Positions 29,029 to 32,749 of a DNA stretch of 32,749 bases are shown piece after piece. The position numbers and the translations under genes were made by a program. The DNA lies in assembly GCA_018500105.2 (NCBI GenBank), contig JAHBAL020000505.1:1-32749 (forward strand), in the 5' to 3' direction. A model generated the notes under the pieces. It was not told where the DNA came from and searched no databases. It saw nothing but the letters and a program-made list of their open reading frames with translations. Position 1 is the stretch's first letter. Every line of letters begins with the position of its first letter. The DNA comes from Anaerolineae bacterium. GTDB taxonomy: Bacteria > Chloroflexota > Anaerolineae > J036 > Brachytrichaceae.

Positions 29029-30492
29029 AAACTTGCCGCCAATCATCTCGCCGAGTTTGCTGGCGTTGAGTTCGTTGGCTGGGATGGGGGCCGAGGCGTT
29101 GCCGCCGCTGAATACGATGACGCGGTCGCTGTATTCCATGATTTCGTCGAGGTCTGCTGAGGCAAATAAAATGGTTGTGCCTTGTTGGCAGCGCTCGATC
29201 AGTTGCTTCCAAATCCACAGGGTGGATTCGATGTCGAGACCGCGCGTCGGGTGTTCCATCAAAATCAGATTGAGCGCGTTGGGCATGAGCGCAATCTGGG
29301 TGCGTTGCTGGTTGCCGCCCGATAATCGCTCGACCTTCGAGGCAGGTGTGCCGCGAATGTTGAAATGCGCGATGGCGGCTTTGGCCTTGGCGTTCATGGC
29401 GTTGTTATCCAAAAACATGCCGGACGCTGGGTTACGAATCGCCACATGATCCTGGATGGTCAGCCCTGCCACCAGCCCTTCGCGTAGCCGGTCGGCGGGC
29501 ACATAGCACACGCCGTTGTCAAGATAACGCTGATACGGTTTGTGGGTCAGGTTGCTATTGTTAATGAAAACCTCGCCCGACACAGGCGGCTCGACGCCAG
29601 CGCAGGCCAAAATAAGCGGACGCTGCCCGCTGCCCTCTAGCCCGGCCAACCCGATCACTTCGCCGCGATGAATCTTGAGGTCGTCAATCTTGACGCTCAA
29701 ATTATCGCTCTTGAGCAAGACATTTTTCATGTGCAGGCCAATTTCAGGGCGGGCCGTGGCTGGCTTGTTTGGCAAAGCCAGTTCGCGTCCAAACATCAAA
29801 TCCACCAATTGACCCGACAAATAACGGTCGCCCTTACGCACTGGCACGCTGCCCATCACCTGCCCGCGCCGCATCACGGTGGCATGGTTGCACACTTCTT
29901 CGACATCTTCGAGTTTGTGCGACACAAAAATCACCGATTTGCCTTGCGAAGCAAGGGTGCGCATGGCGTTAAATAATTGTGTTTTTTGCGAGGCTGAAAT
30001 GCCGGTGGTTGGCTCATCGAGGATAAGCGTGCGGACGCCCAGCGACAAGAGCCGCAATAACTCAAGCTGTTGGCGCTCGCCGACGGTCAAATTGCTCACC
30101 AACTCGTTGGGGTCGAGTTTGAAATTAAATTGTTGGGCCAATTTGGCGAGGTCTTGCGCCGATGAACCGCTGGCAGGGGTGAACCGCGAGCGGGTCTGAA
30201 AATTTTCGAGCACGGTCAGGGCCGGAAAATCGAGCGGGTCTTGATGCAGCATGCCGACCCCCGAACGCACACCGTCAATCGGGGTGCGCACTGCGACAGA
30301 TTTGCCATCCAGCAAAATATCGCCGCTATCACGGCTATAAAAGCCGGTCAACATTTTCACGAGCGTACTTTTGCCTGCGCCGTTTTCGCCCAATAGACCA
30401 TGTATCGTGCCAGCTTCGACCAACAACGACACATCATTATTAGCATGAACCGCCCCGAAACGTTTGTGGATATGTTTAAGTTCTACACGCAT
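29026..30492 (-). CDS. BMP-family ABC transporter ATP-binding protein (two fused ATPase domains)
   Basis: A 488-residue tandem ATPase of the sugar/nucleoside importer type. Domain 1 is intact: Walker A GENGAGKST (35-43), Q-loop MLHQDP, signature LTVGERQQ (135-142), Walker B TLILDEPT (155-162) and an SHK switch. Domain 2 has a degenerate Walker A, GLEGSGQRPL (about 284-293), a good signature LSGGNQQR (390-397), and a Walker B reading LILMEHPTRGLD, with Glu-His before Pro. Degenerate second sites are normal for this subfamily. It lies between the permease and the Rieske gene. The stop codon lies in the heptamer array. Confidence 0.94.
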   Translation of the reverse strand: MRVELKHIHKRFGAVHANNDVSLLVEAGTIHGLLGENGAGKSTLVKMLTGFYSRDSGDILLDGKSVAVRTPIDGVRSGVGMLHQDPLDFPALTVLENFQTRSRFTPASGSSAQDLAKLAQQFNFKLDPNELVSNLTVGERQQLELLRLLSLGVRTLILDEPTTGISASQKTQLFNAMRTLASQGKSVIFVSHKLEDVEEVCNHATVMRRGQVMGSVPVRKGDRYLSGQLVDLMFGRELALPNKPATARPEIGLHMKNVLLKSDNLSVKIDDLKIHRGEVIGLAGLEGSGQRPLILACAGVEPPVSGEVFINNSNLTHKPYQRYLDNGVCYVPADRLREGLVAGLTIQDHVAIRNPASGMFLDNNAMNAKAKAAIAHFNIRGTPASKVERLSGGNQQRTQIALMPNALNLILMEHPTRGLDIESTLWIWKQLIERCQQGTTILFASADLDEIMEYSDRVIVFSGGNASAPIPANELNASKLGEMIGGKF

Positions 30493-30573
30493 TTTTATGG
30501 TTTATGAATGAAGTGTTAGCGCTATGCTGATTGCTAGCGATCTTCCAATTTCGCATCAAACACATTATCATCG

Positions 30574-30594
30574 CTAATTAACGACTAACGACTA
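30574..30594. repeat. Short heptamer array (ACGACTA words) at the 3' end of the Rieske gene
   Basis: Words are CTAATTA, ACGACTA and ACGACTA in register. On the minus strand TAG occurs in frames +2 and +1 of the Rieske gene, and the TAA at 30578-30580 is the in-frame stop. No complementary arm is clear. Confidence 0.65.
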
Positions 30595-31552
30595 ATTGCT
30601 CAATGCCAAGTTGATGCAGCCATGTGCGATAGGCAATGGCGGTGCGGTCGCTACGCAGGTGCAACTCGGCTTGCAAGTCTATTGGCAGCAATTCTGGGCG
30701 CTGCGAGCGCAAAATCGGCGCATCTTGCCAAAAGATCGTATCTTGCCATGCCACCAACTCGGCTTCGGACTGATCGTGCCCATAATTCATCGCCATCCAC
30801 ATCCACGCAGTACTATCGGTCGGGCCGTGTGGCGTGATCATCAAGATGAGGCCAAATCGTGGGCCGGTTGATTCTTTGGCAAGATAAGCCGTCAGGGGAC
30901 GCAAGGCTTTGTAGGTATATTGCACGGTCGCGCCTTCGCCTGTGCCATACCCGTTGGGTTGATACACCCGCACATTTTCGGCGATCACGCCTTCGGCGGT
31001 GGTTTTAACGTTGTAATCGGCAATTTCGGGCCGGCTGCGCACGCCTAAAATATTTTCGTGCACAAATGGAAAATGCCCAACATCTAAAAAGTTTTCGACA
31101 ATGCGCGGCCCGCTGGCGTTTACGCGGTAAGGCCCACACAAGATTTTGCGAAAAGTGGGGTCATTCCACTCAGGAAATGTCGGGATGTCGCAATGCGGCT
31201 GGTTAAAACATACCCATACCAAATCATATTGCAGCCGAACACGATAAGTCTGAACCTTGGCCTTTGCGGGCGGGGTTTGTTCGGGGTGTGCGGGCATAAG
31301 CACACATTGCCCATCTGTGTTAAACGTCCAGCCATGATATGGGCATTCAAGACAATTGCCTTGGATTTTGCCCAAAGACAACTGCGTGCCGCGATGCACG
31401 CACAAATCTTGCCACGCCATCACCTGTTCCTCACTGCGCCAAATAACAATATCTTCGCCCAACAACCGCACAGCAATCGGATTGCGTTCGTTAAGTTGAC
31501 GAATACTGGCTACTGGATGCCATTCGTGAGAAAGAACTGGATCGTAAAGCAT
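30578..31552 (-). CDS. Rieske non-heme iron oxygenase (ring-hydroxylating/demethylase type)
   Basis: A 324-residue oxygenase alpha-subunit-like protein. The Rieske 2Fe-2S ligands are Cys51-x-His53 (DLCVHRGTQ) and Cys70-x2-His73 (LECPYHGW). The mononuclear iron site is Asn154-x2-Asp157-x2-His160-x4-His165 in ENFLDVGHFPFVHE. Size and layout resemble PaO/VanA-type single-component alpha subunits, which demethylate or hydroxylate aromatic or heterocyclic substrates. No reductase gene is nearby. It sits inside the BMP transporter cluster, so the imported compound might be its substrate. The last five residues (LVVSR) come from a heptamer array. Confidence 0.9.
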   Translation of the reverse strand: MLYDPVLSHEWHPVASIRQLNERNPIAVRLLGEDIVIWRSEEQVMAWQDLCVHRGTQLSLGKIQGNCLECPYHGWTFNTDGQCVLMPAHPEQTPPAKAKVQTYRVRLQYDLVWVCFNQPHCDIPTFPEWNDPTFRKILCGPYRVNASGPRIVENFLDVGHFPFVHENILGVRSRPEIADYNVKTTAEGVIAENVRVYQPNGYGTGEGATVQYTYKALRPLTAYLAKESTGPRFGLILMITPHGPTDSTAWMWMAMNYGHDQSEAELVAWQDTIFWQDAPILRSQRPELLPIDLQAELHLRSDRTAIAYRTWLHQLGIEQLVVSR

Positions 31553-31555
31553 CTT

Positions 31556-31596
31556 AAAAAAACAAGTCCCCAGCTAAAATTAACTGAGGACTTGTT
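31556..31596 (-). terminator. Intrinsic terminator downstream of the BMP-binding-protein gene
   Basis: On the minus strand AACAAGTCCTCAG (31584-31596) pairs with CTGGGGACTTGTT (31561-31573) at 12 of 13 positions, and a run of about seven T follows. It lies between the substrate-binding-protein stop (31614) and the Rieske start (31552), so the Rieske gene may be expressed only by partial read-through or from its own promoter. Confidence 0.75.
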
Positions 31597-31613
31597 CAAT
31601 CGCTCACTTTTGG

Positions 31614-32749
31614 CTATTTGCTCTTGCCGTCAATACCAGCCACCAACTGTTGCAGATACCACATGTCGGTCAACTTGGCAGTTGCGCCATCCTTGACGAA
31701 ATCGCTGCCGTCTTGAAGCTTGATCGGGCCTTTCAGCAAGTTAATGCTGCCATCGCCCAAACCCTTCACAAAGGCTTCGAAATTCTTCTTGTTGTCATCC
31801 GACAAAGCCTTGCCATACGCATAGTTGAAGCCGCTCTTCTCGAGGTTGCCAACCAAGCCAGCCCAGTCTGGGGTCATGCGCACGAAGGCTTGAGTCGCCT
31901 TGCCGTCAGCCGCCAACTTCACTTGGTTGAGGTATTCTGGACCCCAGTTGTAATAGGCAACACCTAAACAAGCGGCTGGCTCAACTTCACAACCAGAGAT
32001 ATGCCCATAGTGGACATACCACACCTTCTTACCCGCAGCGTTGGCCTTCTTGGCTTGTTGCGCGGCTTCCGGGGTGTCAATTTGGCTCAAAATCACGTCG
32101 TAGCCGCTGGCAATTTGGGCATCCACCACCTTGGTGGGGTCTTGGGTAACACCGGGGATGTTGAACCAGAAGCCGATCCAGTCAACCTTAAACTTGAGGT
32201 CAGCCGCTGGCTTGCCGCGATATTTTTCCCAGCAATACTTGGCGCCCAAATAGGCAGCCGAGGCATAGCGGCGGGTTTCTTCGTTGATTAGCGGCCCAAG
32301 AATGGAGATTTTGCCGGTTTGGGTTGCCAAAGCACCCATACAACCATTCATCATGTGCCCATATTCCATTTCTGGCATGGCGTTGACCAAGTTGGCTTGG
32401 TTCTTATAGTTCTTGCCATCCTTCCATGAATAATCGCCTGAGGCGTGTAACACGGTGATATTTGGGTTCTTCTTGGCAAATTCAAGCGCGTCATCTTTGA
32501 AGTCGTCTGAATTGAAGATGATAAAGTTTGCGCCCTTGTTCACCAAGTCTTGCGCCACTTGCGTGCCTTTAACGTTCGGGCGGTCAGCCGGGTTTACCTT
32601 GTCAACAAACTCAAACTTGACATTTGGCATCTTCTTTTGCACAAAATTGCTCACGCCTTCGTGATGGGCTTGGTTCCAACCCTTATCGTTAAATGGACCA
32701 ACCAAGATCATGCCGACCGTCATGGCCTTTGGCTCGGCGGGTTTGGGGG
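31614..32749 (-). CDS. BMP-family ABC transporter substrate-binding protein, N-terminus cut by the window edge
   Basis: The partial frame runs to the window end. Upstream of the first internal Met (32723) it stays open as PKPAEPKA, a Pro/Ala linker typical of a mature lipoprotein, so the signal peptide and lipobox lie beyond the window. The visible part is a complete BMP/Med domain: VGMILVGPFNDKGWNQAHHEG, GANFIIFNSDDF, AALATQTGKISILGP-like segments, YDVILSQIDTPEAAQQAKK and GVAYYNWGPEYLNQV. BMP proteins bind purine nucleosides or similar ligands. It is followed by a strong terminator and then by the Rieske, ATPase and permease genes. Confidence 0.93.
   Translation of the reverse strand, partial: PKPAEPKAMTVGMILVGPFNDKGWNQAHHEGVSNFVQKKMPNVKFEFVDKVNPADRPNVKGTQVAQDLVNKGANFIIFNSDDFKDDALEFAKKNPNITVLHASGDYSWKDGKNYKNQANLVNAMPEMEYGHMMNGCMGALATQTGKISILGPLINEETRRYASAAYLGAKYCWEKYRGKPAADLKFKVDWIGFWFNIPGVTQDPTKVVDAQIASGYDVILSQIDTPEAAQQAKKANAAGKKVWYVHYGHISGCEVEPAACLGVAYYNWGPEYLNQVKLAADGKATQAFVRMTPDWAGLVGNLEKSGFNYAYGKALSDDNKKNFEAFVKGLGDGSINLLKGPIKLQDGSDFVKDGATAKLTDMWYLQQLVAGIDGKSK

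Overview
The window looks like a piece of a free-living bacterial chromosome, most likely from the Chloroflexota (Anaerolineae-like). This placement is an inference from gene content: Uma2-type endonucleases, an Rpn-type nuclease, a NACHT protein with a sulfatase-modifying-factor-like C-terminus, a BMP-type ABC transporter, and spacers filled with short tandem repeats. No rRNA, tRNA, CRISPR array, phage or transposase gene was seen. Genes are ordinary in size and coding density is high, but nearly every spacer holds a repeat hairpin.

Layout. 1-4533: two glycosyltransferases on the minus strand, a divergent guanidino-modifying enzyme (arginine deiminase/amidinotransferase fold), and a PlsC-like acyltransferase. 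4561-9116: a palindromic-repeat cluster, then a NACHT NTPase whose FGE-like C-terminus is separated by a one-base frameshift, then an Rpn nuclease. 9267-14860: a phenylacetate-degradation operon, paaA-paaB-paaC-(DinB)-paaD-(EthD)-paaG-paaH. It covers the ring-epoxidase subunits, the Fe-S maturation factor, the epoxide isomerase and the hydroxyacyl-CoA dehydrogenase. No paaE, paaK or paaZ is present here. 15087-22671: an SDR-type nucleotide-sugar enzyme, a Uma2 protein, a DegT aminotransferase, a second Uma2 protein, an aldo/keto reductase, a membrane-anchored alpha/beta hydrolase and glpK. 22799-27460: comEC (minus strand), then an ArsR regulator and a flavoprotein with a Cys-rich tail, probably an arsenic-responsive pair. 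27466-27904: six tandem 75-bp hairpins between convergent genes. 27907-32749: a BMP-family ABC importer (permease, double ATPase and partial substrate-binding protein) with a Rieske oxygenase between the ATPase and the binding protein.

The most striking structure is in the spacers. Most carry a tandem array of 7-bp words (sometimes 8 or 7+6 bp), followed by an array of complementary words, so that the whole folds into a hairpin. Word sequence differs from spacer to spacer, but most words contain a stop trinucleotide. Because 7, 8 and 13 are not multiples of 3, two or three words place stops in all three frames. Five genes end inside such arrays, and their last 3-6 residues are array-encoded. 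Two genes (paaB and glpK) carry arrays inside their coding sequence. In paaB the degenerate word falls exactly where a canonical word would put TGA in frame.

A second recurring pattern is a TATAAT-like box 6-8 nt upstream of the start codon, without a Shine-Dalgarno sequence in most cases, which suggests leaderless transcripts.
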